DNA of 64,000 bases from Burkholderiales bacterium (GCA_026225235.1 JAMFSK010000009.1:43734-107733), one strand, 5' to 3'. Shown: positions 47,065-55,791, numbered from the stretch's first letter. Notes: generated from the sequence alone by a model not told the origin. Numbers and translations are program-made.

Positions 47065-47637
47065 ATGTCACAGCGTGATTTCGAGTCGATCCCGGCTCGT
47101 ACGACTTTTGTGCTCGGCGGTGCGCGCTCGGGTAAGAGCGCCCATGCCGAACAGCTCGCGGCCGCCAGCGGTTTGCCGGTCAGCTATCTCGCGACGGCCG
47201 CCTCGCCCGGACAAGCAGGCGCGGCCGAGGATAGCGAGTTTGCCGAACGGATCGCCGTGCATCGTGCACGTCGCCCGGTGCATTGGCGGACCATTGAAAC
47301 CGGCATCGACCTTGCGGGCGCTTTGGTGCAGGGGGGAGAAGACTGCGTGCTGGTCGACTGCCTGACGCTGTGGCTGACCGCGCTGTTTTTCTCCGCAGAG
47401 TCGGACGGCCCACGGGCTGACTGGCGCGAACGCATCGCTGCATTCGATGAAGCACTGGGCGCCAGCAGTTCGCGCGTGATCATCGTGAGCAATGAGATCG
47501 GACTCGGCGTCGTGCCGATGGGCGCGCAGACGCGTCTGTTTGTCGACGAGTTGGGGCGCCTCAATCAACGTATCGCAGCACGGTGCGAGGAAGTGGTCAT
47601 GATGGTGGCAGGCATTCCGATGAAGGTGAAACCTTGA
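47065..47637 (+). CDS. cobU: Adenosylcobinamide kinase / cobinamide-phosphate guanylyltransferase
   Basis: This bifunctional enzyme phosphorylates adenosylcobinamide and then adds GMP, giving the substrate for CobS. The 190-aa protein has the P-loop GGARSGKS (18-25), the guanylyl-accepting His region AVHRARRPVHWRTIE, VLVDCLTLWLTAL, and IIVSNEIGLGVVPM. All are CobU/CobP hallmarks. ATG 47065 is preferred to an upstream TTG. The stop shares bases with the btuF start (TGATG). Confidence 0.96.
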   Translation: MSQRDFESIPARTTFVLGGARSGKSAHAEQLAAASGLPVSYLATAASPGQAGAAEDSEFAERIAVHRARRPVHWRTIETGIDLAGALVQGGEDCVLVDCLTLWLTALFFSAESDGPRADWRERIAAFDEALGASSSRVIIVSNEIGLGVVPMGAQTRLFVDELGRLNQRIAARCEEVVMMVAGIPMKVKP

Positions 47638-48704
47638 TGGGGCAGCGAGTGAAAAAGAACGGTCGCGCTAAGCGAGCCGGTTGGGCCCTCGAGAGCTTTT
47701 TGAAGACCGTTTCGACGCTTGCTTTCCAGGGAGTGCCCACCTCGGCTCTGGGTTCGTCTCTGAGCCAGTCTTTGAGTTCGTCTCTCACCTCGCTTCTACC
47801 GTTACCTTTGCTCCCGGCACTGAGCCTGATTTTGGCGTTGACCCTGCCCACACCGGCGCCCGCGGCGCCGATAAGCGTCGTCGACGATAGCGGCGCGACG
47901 GTCACACTGGATGCCCCCGCGCACCGCATCATCAGTCTCGCGCCTCATACCACTGAACTGATCTACGCCGCAGGCGGCGCGGGGGCTATCGTCGGCGCCG
48001 TCAACTACAGCGACTACCCGCCGGCCGCGCAGCAGTTGCCCCGGGTCGGCGACAATCAGGCGCTCGATCTCGAGAAAATTGCTGCGCTCAAGCCTGATTT
48101 GCTGGTCGTCTGGCGGCACGGCAACGCGCAGCGCCAGCTCGGCGCGCTACGGGCGCTGGGGATTCCGATGTTCTACAGCGAGCCCAAACAGCTGCCCGAT
48201 ATCGCCGCGAACCTGCACAAGCTCGGCGAACTGATGGGCACCGAAACCGCCGCCGATCAGGCCGCACAGGAATTCACCACGAAGATCGCACACCTGCGCG
48301 CGCAGTACGCGGGACGCTCCACGGTGACCGTGTTCTATCAAGTCTGGGAAACGCCGCTGATGACCCTCAACGGTAGTCATATGGTCAGCGACGTGATTCG
48401 TCTTTGCGGCGGCAGCAATGTATTCGCCTCGCTTGAGTCAGTCGCGCCTACCGTCTCGACCGAGGCGGTGATCGCCGCCAATCCCGATGCCATCATCACC
48501 GGTCGCTACGGCAATACCGACCCCGACACCTTGCCGAAGAGTCTCGACCGCTGGAAGTCGTGGACGGCGCTCACCGCCGTCGCGCATCACAATCTCTTCG
48601 CCGTCAATGCGGACTGGCTTGATCGCCCGGCCCCGCGAATTGCAGACGGCGCAGCGCAACTCTGCACGACACTCGACACGGCCCGGCAGCATCTGGGACG
48701 CTAG
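47637..48704 (+). CDS. btuF: Vitamin B12 ABC transporter substrate-binding protein
   Basis: The 355-aa protein is a periplasmic binding protein for cobalamin or cobinamide, partnering BtuC and BtuD encoded at 51-53 kb. The fold is seen in HRIISLAPHTTELIYAAGG, VNYSDYPPAAQQLPRVG and FYQVWETPLMTLNGSHMVSD. The N-terminus is odd: the hydrophobic core of the signal peptide (about 53-72, LPLLPALSLILALTLPTPAPA) is preceded by about 50 residues rich in Ser and basic groups. A later non-ATG start is possible. It is translationally coupled to cobU, and its stop overlaps that of cobC. Confidence 0.92.
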   Translation: MGQRVKKNGRAKRAGWALESFLKTVSTLAFQGVPTSALGSSLSQSLSSSLTSLLPLPLLPALSLILALTLPTPAPAAPISVVDDSGATVTLDAPAHRIISLAPHTTELIYAAGGAGAIVGAVNYSDYPPAAQQLPRVGDNQALDLEKIAALKPDLLVVWRHGNAQRQLGALRALGIPMFYSEPKQLPDIAANLHKLGELMGTETAADQAAQEFTTKIAHLRAQYAGRSTVTVFYQVWETPLMTLNGSHMVSDVIRLCGGSNVFASLESVAPTVSTEAVIAANPDAIITGRYGNTDPDTLPKSLDRWKSWTALTAVAHHNLFAVNADWLDRPAPRIADGAAQLCTTLDTARQHLGR

Positions 48705-49441
48705 ACGTCCTGATAATCCCAGGTCTCAAGGGTCCATTTGGAAGAGCCTTGGGCACCCTTACCGGATTGGCAAACAAACCGGCACAGGGCACCGTATCCG
48801 AGAGGACGGCGCAGGGACGCGGCAATCGGCTCGCCGAGCAGGTATGAAGCCAAGGTGCGGATCACACCACCGTGAGTGATGGCGAGCACGCCACGGTGGG
48901 CGACGGCGGCCACGCCGGGAGGCGACGGGCGTGTCGGCGACGGTGTCCCTTGCACGTCAGAGGACACCTCTCGTTTGTGCATCGACATGACCGCGTCTTG
49001 GGGCCGAGGATGGCTCTCGCCGCCGGCCGTCATTCTCTTCTCCGCGCCGGCGACCCATCGCTCGACACGCGCCGCGAGCATCGCTGCGCTCTCGCCTCCA
49101 TGGGGTCGGCCGTGTTCCAGATCGGCCGCCCAGGCGTCAAGCTCCGCGCGATCCACGGTGTCCCAATTCGCCAGTTCCCACGCGCCATAGTCGAGTTCCA
49201 GCAGGTCCGTATCCTCGCGCGCGGGCAGTCCGTAGTGGGCCGCAAGCTCGGATGCGACCGACGAGCATCGGCTCAACGGACTCGTGTCGATCCACTGAAC
49301 ACGCGCGCCGAGTCGGTCCAGACGCGCGGGCAATGCCTTAGCAAAGTCGGCTGCCGAGCCGGCGAGCGGTACATCGCTCTGTCCGTAGCAAATACCTGCC
49401 TCGATTGCCACCGCAGGATGGCGGACCACAACGATTTCCAT
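48701..49441 (-). CDS. cobC: Alpha-ribazole phosphatase / histidine phosphatase
   Basis: CobC removes the 5'-phosphate of alpha-ribazole phosphate or adenosylcobalamin phosphate. The 246-aa protein begins with the catalytic VVRHPAVAIEAG, where RHP replaces the usual RHG, then GICYGQSDVPL, the conserved Arg in DTSPLSRC, LLELDYGAWE, and the second His in AITHGGVIR. About 45 residues of Pro/Ser/His-rich sequence (around 135-180) lie between the middle and this last motif and look like an insertion. Start ATG 49441 shares its last base with the cobS stop. Confidence 0.92.
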   Translation of the reverse strand: MEIVVVRHPAVAIEAGICYGQSDVPLAGSAADFAKALPARLDRLGARVQWIDTSPLSRCSSVASELAAHYGLPAREDTDLLELDYGAWELANWDTVDRAELDAWAADLEHGRPHGGESAAMLAARVERWVAGAEKRMTAGGESHPRPQDAVMSMHKREVSSDVQGTPSPTRPSPPGVAAVAHRGVLAITHGGVIRTLASYLLGEPIAASLRRPLGYGALCRFVCQSGKGAQGSSKWTLETWDYQDV

Positions 49442-50226
49442 CAGCGCATCAGCCACGCAAGCGCGCACAAATAGCTGGCGATCTCGCAGACCTGCTGGGC
49501 CAGTCCCAGGCAGTCGCCGGTGTAGCCGCCGATGCGGCGGTTGAACCAGCGTCCCAGAGCGAAGCGCAGCACGATCAACACACCGAGCGTCACGAGCCCG
49601 AGTCGCCAGTCGGGCCAGAACAAGCAGGGCAAGCCCGTCAACACAACCAGGGCAAAGGTCGGCAGGCCGAGCTTGCGCGCCAATGGCCGGGCCTTGCCCT
49701 CGGCGCGCACATACTCGTGAGTGAACAGGAAACTGATGGCGACGGCCCGACTCGCCGCGTGAGCGGCAATCGAAATCGCCATGATCCGCAGCGGCGGCAG
49801 TGCAGAGAGCGTCTGCCATTTCAGCAACAACGCGACGATCAGTCCGATCGCACCGAACACGCCAATGCGTGAGTCGCGCATGATGCGCAGGACGTCTTCG
49901 CGCTGATACGCACCGCCGAACGCGTCGCAGCAGTCGGCAAGGCCATCTTCATGGAACGCTCCCGTCAACAGCAGCGTCGCGGCCATCGACAAGAGCACCG
50001 CGACCGGCACTGGAAACACATGGGCGGCGACCGCGAAGACTGAAGCCGCCACCGCGCCAACCAGCAAACCGATCAGCGGAAACCAGCGCGCGGCTGCATG
50101 CAGGTAGTGCGGTTCGAAGCCGACCCAGCCGGGCACGGGCACACGTGTGAAATACCCGAGCGCAGTCAGCAAATAGCGGACTTCGTCGAGCGCACGATGC
50201 CGCAGCGTGGTTGCCTCAGTCGACAT
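49441..50226 (-). CDS. cobS: Adenosylcobinamide-GDP ribazoletransferase (cobalamin synthase)
   Basis: This inner membrane enzyme joins adenosylcobinamide-GDP and alpha-ribazole to make cobalamin. The 261-aa protein has several transmembrane helices and the signature TGAFHEDGLADCCDAFGG with acidic residues for Mg2+, and also MRDSRIGVFGAIGL and GGYTGDCLGLAQQ. ATG 50226 starts 11 bp inside the end of cobT. The usual motifs are all intact. Confidence 0.96.
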   Translation of the reverse strand: MSTEATTLRHRALDEVRYLLTALGYFTRVPVPGWVGFEPHYLHAAARWFPLIGLLVGAVAASVFAVAAHVFPVPVAVLLSMAATLLLTGAFHEDGLADCCDAFGGAYQREDVLRIMRDSRIGVFGAIGLIVALLLKWQTLSALPPLRIMAISIAAHAASRAVAISFLFTHEYVRAEGKARPLARKLGLPTFALVVLTGLPCLFWPDWRLGLVTLGVLIVLRFALGRWFNRRIGGYTGDCLGLAQQVCEIASYLCALAWLMR

Positions 50227-51316
50227 GACCGGCAGGATCCGTCCGTTCGCTGACGCCGGCCGACTCGAAACTCGCCATCTCGCTGAGGAACGCCGCCGCC
50301 GCATGGACGAGGGGAATCGCCAGCGCGGCGCCGGTACCTTCGCCAAGGCGCAGACCGAGCGACAACACCGGCCGCGCACCCAGATGATTCAGCATGAGCC
50401 GATGGCCGGCCTCGTCCGAAGCATGGGCGAACACACAGTAGTCCAGCACTTGTGGTGCAAGCGCGTGAGCAGCAAGCAGTGCCGCTGTCGCAATGAAGCC
50501 GTCGACCACAATCGTCATGCGCGCCTGCGCGGCAGCGAGATAGGCTCCCGTCATCATGGCGATCTCGAAACCGCCGAAGATGGCGAGCGTGGTCAACGGA
50601 TCACTCGAAGCCGGATGATGCGCGAGCGCCGCGCCGAGCACCGCGCGCTTGTGGGCCACGCCTGCATCATCGAGCCCCGTGCCACGGCCGACACACTGGT
50701 CGATCGGCAAGTCGCAAAAGCGGCTCATCAGACAAGCGGCGGCCGAAGTGTTGGCGATCCCCATCTCGCCGAAGCCGATCGTATTGGTCCCCAGCGCAGC
50801 GTGATACTTGACACGCTCCTGGCCCGCTGCCATCGCCTCGGCGAGCTCACTGGCGCTCATCGCCGGTTCGATCGAGAAGTCACGCGTGCCCGGCGCGACC
50901 GACCGAACCACCAGGCCGGACGCGTGGTCGATCGGTGTCGCAACGCCCGCATCGACGACTTCAAGTTCGATGCGCGCGGCGCGCGATAGCGCATTGATCG
51001 CTGCGCCACCGGTCAGGAAGTTCATGACCATCTGCGCGGTCACGGCCTGCGGGAACGGACTTACGCCCTGTGCGGCGATCCCGTGGTCGCCCGCGAACAC
51101 GATGATGACCGGACGCCGGACCACGGGCCGCAGCGACTGCTGGATCAGCCCAATGCGCAACGCGATGTCTTCGAGCATGCCGAGACTGCCGAGCGGCTTG
51201 GTCTTCGTATCGATCGCATGCTGCAGACGCGCGACTAATGCGTCATCGCCGCCCCCCCCCAATGCGGTGAGGGTGGGAACGGAGTACGGTACAAGCGGCG
51301 TGCTGGAAGTCGACAT
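50216..51316 (-). CDS. cobT: Nicotinate-nucleotide--dimethylbenzimidazole phosphoribosyltransferase
   Basis: The enzyme makes alpha-ribazole 5'-phosphate from dimethylbenzimidazole. The 366-aa protein has TKPLGSLGMLEDIALRIGL, VFAGDHGIAAQGVSPFP, GFGEMGIANTSAAA and the catalytic Glu region RLGEGTGAALA. ATG 51316 gives the normal family length. A TTG at 51388 in the same frame would overlap the btuD stop as TTGA and cannot be ruled out. The gap holds small GCGGTT repeats. Confidence 0.96.
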   Translation of the reverse strand: MSTSSTPLVPYSVPTLTALGGGGDDALVARLQHAIDTKTKPLGSLGMLEDIALRIGLIQQSLRPVVRRPVIIVFAGDHGIAAQGVSPFPQAVTAQMVMNFLTGGAAINALSRAARIELEVVDAGVATPIDHASGLVVRSVAPGTRDFSIEPAMSASELAEAMAAGQERVKYHAALGTNTIGFGEMGIANTSAAACLMSRFCDLPIDQCVGRGTGLDDAGVAHKRAVLGAALAHHPASSDPLTTLAIFGGFEIAMMTGAYLAAAQARMTIVVDGFIATAALLAAHALAPQVLDYCVFAHASDEAGHRLMLNHLGARPVLSLGLRLGEGTGAALAIPLVHAAAAFLSEMASFESAGVSERTDPAGHVD

Positions 51317-51384
51317 GGAATCGGTGAAATCGCGGTTAGCGGTTAGCGGTTGCGTTGCGGTTGCGGCTTGCGCCCCAGCCAATG

Positions 51385-52197
51385 TCAAAGTTGCAGTGAG
51401 TCGCTCGGCTGGTCAGACGACAGACGCGGCACGAGTACCTCATGCGCGCCGTCACGCAACAGCGTCAGCGGAAAACCGAATGCACGGCTCGCATGATCGG
51501 CCGACAGGACCTCGGTCACTTCGCCCGCGATCACCGTCCCTTTGCCATCAAGCAATAAGGCATGCGTCGCAAAGCGCCGCGCCAGGTTCAGATCGTGACA
51601 CGAGAGCAACACCAGCCGTTCCTCAGGCCGTTCTGCGAGCCACGCACACAACACTTCGAGGCACTCGACCTGGTGTCGCAGATCAAGGTGAGCCAAAGGT
51701 TCGTCGAGCAACAGCATCGGCGTTTGCTGGCAAAGCGCAGTCGCCAGCGCAACGCGTTGCCGCTCGCCCCCCGACAATGACGTGACGTCGCGTGCCGCGA
51801 ACGCCGCGATGTCGAGCTGCTCGAGCGCGGTGCGGGCCACGGCGGTGTCCGCCTCGCTTTCCCAGCCCCAGCCTTTCAGATAAGGATAGCGCGCAATCAG
51901 CACGGTCTCGAGTACGGTGGCGCCGAACGCGTCATGCGAAGCCTGCGGCATCAAGGCGCGACGACGCGCGAGTGCATCGGCAGGCCAGTCGGCGAGCGCG
52001 CGCCCATCGATCGCTACCTGTCCCGATTCGGGCGACCGCAAGCCTGCGATCACGTCGATCAGCGTCGACTTGCCCGCACCATTGGGACCGGCAATACACC
52101 AAAGCTGTCCCGCGCCAAAACGGTAGCTGAACCCATCGACTAACACACGCCCGGCCGCCGTGAGGCGCAAGTCGCTCAAGGTCAGTGCGAGCTTCAT
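51385..52197 (-). CDS. btuD: Vitamin B12/iron-siderophore-type ABC transporter ATPase
   Basis: The 270-aa ATPase has Walker A CIAGPNGAGKST, Q-loop in RALMPQASHDAFG, signature LSGGERQRVALA, Walker B MLLLDEPLAHLDLR and the switch His in LLSCHDLNLA. It powers the BtuC permease encoded just upstream; the start shares a base with the btuC stop (TGATG). Surrounding cob genes point to cobalamin as cargo; by sequence alone it could also serve haem or siderophores. Confidence 0.93.
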   Translation of the reverse strand: MKLALTLSDLRLTAAGRVLVDGFSYRFGAGQLWCIAGPNGAGKSTLIDVIAGLRSPESGQVAIDGRALADWPADALARRRALMPQASHDAFGATVLETVLIARYPYLKGWGWESEADTAVARTALEQLDIAAFAARDVTSLSGGERQRVALATALCQQTPMLLLDEPLAHLDLRHQVECLEVLCAWLAERPEERLVLLSCHDLNLARRFATHALLLDGKGTVIAGEVTEVLSADHASRAFGFPLTLLRDGAHEVLVPRLSSDQPSDSLQL

Positions 52198-53186
52198 CAC
52201 CGTACCCCTCGACGACGACCCAGCAGAATATAAAGAAAAGCCGGTGCGCCGATCAACGCCGTAATCACGCCAACCGGCAGCTGCGTGGGGGCGACCACGG
52301 TGCGGGCCAGCAGATCGGCGATGGTCACCAGCGAGCCCCCTGCCAGAGCGGCGGCCGGTATCAGCATGCGTTGATCATTGCCGAACGCGAGCCGCAGCGT
52401 GTGCGGGACAATCAATCCGACAAAGCCGATGGTGCCCGCCGTCGTTACAGCAACGGCCGTCGCAAGCGAAGCAATCAGGTAGATACGCCGGCGCAACGGC
52501 GGCACGTTAACCCCCACCGTGTGCGCCAGGACATCGCCGCGCAACAGGGCATTGAGCCGGGGAGCAAGCGGCAAGACCGCCGCCATCGCTACGAGCACCG
52601 CGAGCCAGGCTGGCCATGCACGTTCGACACCATCGAGATCCCCCGACAGCCAGAACACCATGCCACGCAGACGGCCATCGGGTGCGAGGCTGAGCATCAA
52701 GGTAATCAACGCCCCCCAGCCGGCAGCGAGCACCGCCCCAGTCAGCAACAGGCGCGGTGACACATCGCGAGGTTCGGCGCGCCAGAGATCGCCGCGCGTC
52801 AACACCAGCACCAGGCCGATGGAGACCAGTGCGCCACCGAACGCGGCCGCATCGACACCCCACCACGGCAACATCAGCAACATCGCCGGCAATGCAAAAA
52901 CGGCGGCGCCCCCGGAGACACCCAGCACATACGGATCAGCAAGGGGATTGCGCAGCAAGACCTGGAGCAGCGCGCCGGCCAGCGACAGCAACGCGCCGCA
53001 GGCGAAGCCCGCAAGTGCGCGCGGCAGTCGCAAAGAGAAAACGATCTGGTGGGCCAACGGATCGTCGAGTCCGCGCGGGCTGATCCACACGCTCCCGAAG
53101 CACACCGACGCGAGGAGCGCCGCGATCGCGAGCGCGGCAAGCGAGGCCCAGATGAGGCAGGCACGGCGCGCGGTCATCGGCTGCAC
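52197..53186 (-). CDS. btuC: Vitamin B12-type ABC transporter permease (FecCD family)
   Basis: The 329-aa inner membrane permease has about nine to ten hydrophobic segments, with LRLPRALAGFACGALLSLAG, RNPLADPYVLGVSGGA and the loop GTIGFVGLIVPHTLR, all FecCD-family marks. GTG 53186 was chosen because AGGAG lies 9 nt upstream; ATG 53177 is the alternative. It heads the minus-strand operon btuC-btuD-cobT-cobS-cobC. Its partner btuF is in the convergent operon. Confidence 0.93.
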   Translation of the reverse strand: MQPMTARRACLIWASLAALAIAALLASVCFGSVWISPRGLDDPLAHQIVFSLRLPRALAGFACGALLSLAGALLQVLLRNPLADPYVLGVSGGAAVFALPAMLLMLPWWGVDAAAFGGALVSIGLVLVLTRGDLWRAEPRDVSPRLLLTGAVLAAGWGALITLMLSLAPDGRLRGMVFWLSGDLDGVERAWPAWLAVLVAMAAVLPLAPRLNALLRGDVLAHTVGVNVPPLRRRIYLIASLATAVAVTTAGTIGFVGLIVPHTLRLAFGNDQRMLIPAAALAGGSLVTIADLLARTVVAPTQLPVGVITALIGAPAFLYILLGRRRGVR

Positions 53187-53496
53187 GTCAGATCACTCCT
53201 TCAACTCGCGCGCGGGCGCCCAAAGTGCCGCCAGTGTAGGGAGCGCTCCCGGACGCGTCAAGAATCCGCGCCTCCTCAGCGAGCCCGATGTCACCGAGAC
53301 ACACAGCACCCCGTCATGGAGGCGCACCGCATCCGCAGCGGCAAACCGGAATGCCGTCACGCGACGCAGAGACGGTGCCCGAATCCCGCACCAAAGCCCG
53401 AATAGTTGCGTACAGAATTCGTAACCGGGCGTTTCGGACCTCTGAAGCCTTACGGATTGGAGTTAGAATGGCAAGCCTTATGAGGACGCAGCAGAC
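53187..53496. promoter_or_regulatory. Divergent btuC / zapB-like control region
   Basis: This 310-bp gap has no supported gene. A minus-strand frame is open through most of it but has no start. No cobalamin riboswitch core could be recognised. Facing the coiled-coil gene, TAGAAT (53464-53469) is a plausible -10 with the poor -35 TCTGAA 17 bp upstream. Confidence 0.4.
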
Positions 53497-53823
53497 ATGC
53501 TTAACGAACTCGATCTTCTGTCACAGAATATCGGCCGACTGATTGCCATCAGTGGTCAGCATCAACAACGCGCACTCGATCTCGAGTCGCAACTTGCGCG
53601 CGCGCACGAAGAACGCGACAGCTTGCGCGGCGAAGCCGAAGCCCTGCGCAGCGAACGCGACGCCCTGCGTCTCGAACGCGATGCCTTGTCGTCGAAAATC
53701 GACGATGCGCAGGTGCGCCTGAATGCAATTCTCGAAAAGCTGCCGCATAGCCGCATCGACGAAAGCCAGCTCGACCTGCTCGCGCCGGTTGCCCCTGCCC
53801 CCGTTCAAGGAAATGCCGGATGA
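53497..53823 (+). CDS. Small coiled-coil protein, ZapB-like
   Basis: The 108-aa protein is mostly one predicted coiled coil (about 20-85), with heptad-like LESQLARAHEERDSLR and a run of Arg/Glu/Leu. It starts MLNELDLLSQNIGRL and ends in a Pro/Ala tail. Small coiled-coil genes of this kind lie directly before zapA in many beta-proteobacteria and are thought to work with it at the division ring, as ZapB does. Function by position only. It overlaps zapA by 4 bp (ATGA). Confidence 0.8.
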   Translation: MLNELDLLSQNIGRLIAISGQHQQRALDLESQLARAHEERDSLRGEAEALRSERDALRLERDALSSKIDDAQVRLNAILEKLPHSRIDESQLDLLAPVAPAPVQGNAG

Positions 53824-54137
53824 GCGCGAAACAGATCGAAGTGCAGATTCTCGGCCAGTCATACCGGCTTGCGTGCGCACCCGAAGCGGAGCCCGCATTG
53901 CGCGAAGCCGTCGCGCGTGTGGATGCCGAAATGACCAAGGCGCGCGACAACAGTGCGGTGCGCGGAACCGACCGCGTGGCCGTGCTTGCCGCACTTTCGC
54001 TGTCGTCGGAATTGCTTAAGCTACAAAAGAGCGTGCGGCACGGAGAAGCTTTTCCGGTCGAAGAAATACGGCGTACAATGACTCACATGAACCAGCAGCT
54101 AGACGCAGCGATTGGTCAGTTCGACGTCCGCCAGTAA
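53820..54137 (+). CDS. zapA: Cell division protein ZapA
   Basis: ZapA binds and bundles FtsZ at the division ring. The 105-aa protein has the N-terminal fold MSAKQIEVQILGQSYRLACAP and a long C-terminal helix with TDRVAVLAALSLSSELLKLQ, matching the family. It is translationally coupled to the coiled-coil gene before it. 6S RNA follows about 65 bp downstream, an arrangement conserved across many proteobacteria. Confidence 0.95.
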   Translation: MSAKQIEVQILGQSYRLACAPEAEPALREAVARVDAEMTKARDNSAVRGTDRVAVLAALSLSSELLKLQKSVRHGEAFPVEEIRRTMTHMNQQLDAAIGQFDVRQ

Positions 54138-54202
54138 GTGTTCTGGATGACCGTTCGAATCCGTCGGCGTGATGCTCGGGTTTCACCAGTTTGGTTGTAA
54201 AG

Positions 54203-54383
54203 CTTCCCTGCCTGGTTCGCCAAGGTCATAAATTCCTTGAACCAATGCCATGTGCAAGGTTGCGGAAATTGTAGCGCGGGCGTGCGCGTCACTTTGTCTG
54301 ATGAGCCCAACGTGCTTCTGACTGCGACCGTCTTGAACTCCACGGTTCAGGATGCCGACCTAGCGGCCAAGGTGGGGATCTAT
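54203..54383 (+). ncRNA. ssrS: 6S RNA
   Basis: The roughly 180-nt segment lies just after zapA, the classic 6S locus. The closing stem pairs TCCC..GCCTGG (about 54206-54215) with CCAAGGTGGGGA (about 54367-54378). Conserved pieces of beta-proteobacterial 6S are visible: AAATTCCTTGAACC, GATGAGCCCAACGTGC, ACTGCGACC and GGTTCAGGATGCC. They leave a large open central bubble that mimics a melted promoter and binds sigma70 RNA polymerase. Ends are approximate. A terminator follows at 54388. Confidence 0.88.
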
Positions 54384-54387
54384 TCGA

Positions 54388-54420
54388 ACGGCGTTGGCTT
54401 CTGGCCAGCGCCGTTTTTCT
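54388..54420 (+). terminator. Rho-independent terminator of 6S RNA
   Basis: ACGGCGTTGGC (54388-54398) pairs with GCCAGCGCCGT (54404-54414) around a TTCTG loop, with one G-T pair, followed by TTTTTCTTT. It ends the 6S transcript just before the EVE-domain gene. Confidence 0.85.
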
Positions 54421-54434
54421 TTGGGCAATCGGAC

Positions 54435-54899
54435 ATGCATTACTGGCTGATGAAATCCGAACCCGACGAGGCCAGCATCGACGACCTCGCCGGGGCTCCC
54501 GCGCAGACCTTGCCGTGGACCGGCGTGCGCAACTATCAGGCGCGCAATTTCATGCGCGACCAGATGAAGGTCGGCGACGGGGTTCTCTTCTATCACTCGA
54601 GCTGCGCGGTGCCCGGCATCGCCGGTATTGCGCGTGTCGCCTCGACTCCGTATCCCGATCCCACCCAGTTCGATTCAGCAAGCCCTTACTACGATCCGAA
54701 AGCGCGCGAGGAAGAACCGCGCTGGATGCTCGTCGACGTGAGCTTTGTGCGCAAGACGGCGTTGGTCACGCTGCCGATGTTGCGCGGCGAACCGCGTCTC
54801 GCAGAGATGCGCGTGCTGGCCAAGGGCAATCGCCTGTCGATCACGCCAGTCACCGCCGATGAGTGGCGCGTGATCACGAAAGACCTCGCGGCCGGCTAA
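54435..54899 (+). CDS. EVE domain protein
   Basis: The 154-aa protein is an EVE (PUA-like) domain: MHYWLMKSEPDEASIDDL, WTGVRNYQARNFMRDQM, VLFYHSSCAVPGIAG and PRWMLVDVSFVRK. EVE domains bind modified bases in DNA or RNA. ATG 54435 is the family's conserved start; longer upstream frames only read through the 6S RNA. It sits right after the 6S terminator, as in related genomes. Confidence 0.95.
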   Translation: MHYWLMKSEPDEASIDDLAGAPAQTLPWTGVRNYQARNFMRDQMKVGDGVLFYHSSCAVPGIAGIARVASTPYPDPTQFDSASPYYDPKAREEEPRWMLVDVSFVRKTALVTLPMLRGEPRLAEMRVLAKGNRLSITPVTADEWRVITKDLAAG

Positions 54900-55002
54900 G
54901 ACAGCGGGCTGAGATAGAGGGCTAAGGCAGCGGACTGAGGCCGCAGACTACGACGCCCCGGTCAAGCATTTCCGGGCCGTATCGCGTATCCCGGACTTTG
55001 CT

Positions 55003-55791
55003 TTAGCTTTCGAAGCGGTTCCCCTGCGCACGTAAGATACGCATGCCGCTCGCCAGATGAGCGCGCGCGCTTTCGGCATCGCCGAGTCGCATCTGTTCAT
55101 ACGCGCGTTGTGCAACCTCGTGTGGGACGGGTTTGAGCGGCTGATGGCTGCCCATCGCCTTGAGTTGAACTTCAGCCGCCCGTTCCAGATAATACAAATC
55201 GTCCCAGGCCTCGGCGATGCTCGCGCCCGCCACCATCACGCCGTGATTCTTGAGAAACAGGATGTCGGCGTCGCCCATCGCCGAGGCAATCCGGTCACCC
55301 TCCGACTCATCGAGCGCGAGGCCGTTGTAGTGCTCGTCGACGGCCGTCCGCCCATAGAACTTGAGCGCCGTCTGGCCCAGCCAGCGCAAAGGTGGCCCTT
55401 CAAGCAGGCACAGCGCCGTAGCATTCGGCATATGCGTATGGAACACTGCCTTCACGCGCGGCATCTGACGATGCACACGCGCGTGAATAAAGAAGGCCGT
55501 CGCTTCGGGCTGACCCTCGCCCGCCAGCACATGCCCTTCCAAATCGCAGATCAACAGGCGAGAAGCCGTGATCTCGGCGAATGCATAGCCATAAGGGTTG
55601 ACGAAGAACAGCTCGTCGTACCCGGGCACCACGGCCGAGAAGTGATTGCACACCCCCTCTTCGAAACCGTGCTGAGCGGCGAGCTGGAAACAGGCCGCGA
55701 GTTCGCGGCGCGCTGTCATGATGGCATCCGAATCGAGTCGACCGCCGAGCGAGGGCGCAGCCAGATCGTGAGACAGAAGCGTATGAGCCAT
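55003..55791 (-). CDS. Class II aldolase/adducin family protein
   Basis: The 262-aa protein has the zinc-binding fold of L-fuculose phosphate aldolase: GVCNHFSAVVPG, the HxH pair in AVFHTHMPNATAL, and the third His in FLKNHGVMVAG. Substrate is unknown; enzymes of this group cut or decarboxylate sugar-like acids. ATG 55791 follows AGGTGG at 5 nt. A GTG at 55812 that overlaps the HAD stop is the alternative. It is in an operon with the HAD gene just upstream. Confidence 0.92.
   Translation of the reverse strand: MAHTLLSHDLAAPSLGGRLDSDAIMTARRELAACFQLAAQHGFEEGVCNHFSAVVPGYDELFFVNPYGYAFAEITASRLLICDLEGHVLAGEGQPEATAFFIHARVHRQMPRVKAVFHTHMPNATALCLLEGPPLRWLGQTALKFYGRTAVDEHYNGLALDESEGDRIASAMGDADILFLKNHGVMVAGASIAEAWDDLYYLERAAEVQLKAMGSHQPLKPVPHEVAQRAYEQMRLGDAESARAHLASGMRILRAQGNRFES

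Noticed and set aside
52519..53424. Long plus-strand open frame opposite btuC
   Set aside because: It is antisense to an intact permease gene; its Arg/Ser/Pro-rich product has no recognisable domain.
53187..53450. Open minus-strand frame upstream of btuC
   Set aside because: It has no start codon, no ribosome-binding site and no known motif; open by GC-rich composition.
54237..54434. N-terminal extension of the EVE protein
   Set aside because: This stretch is the body of 6S RNA and its terminator; the conserved EVE start is the ATG at 54435.
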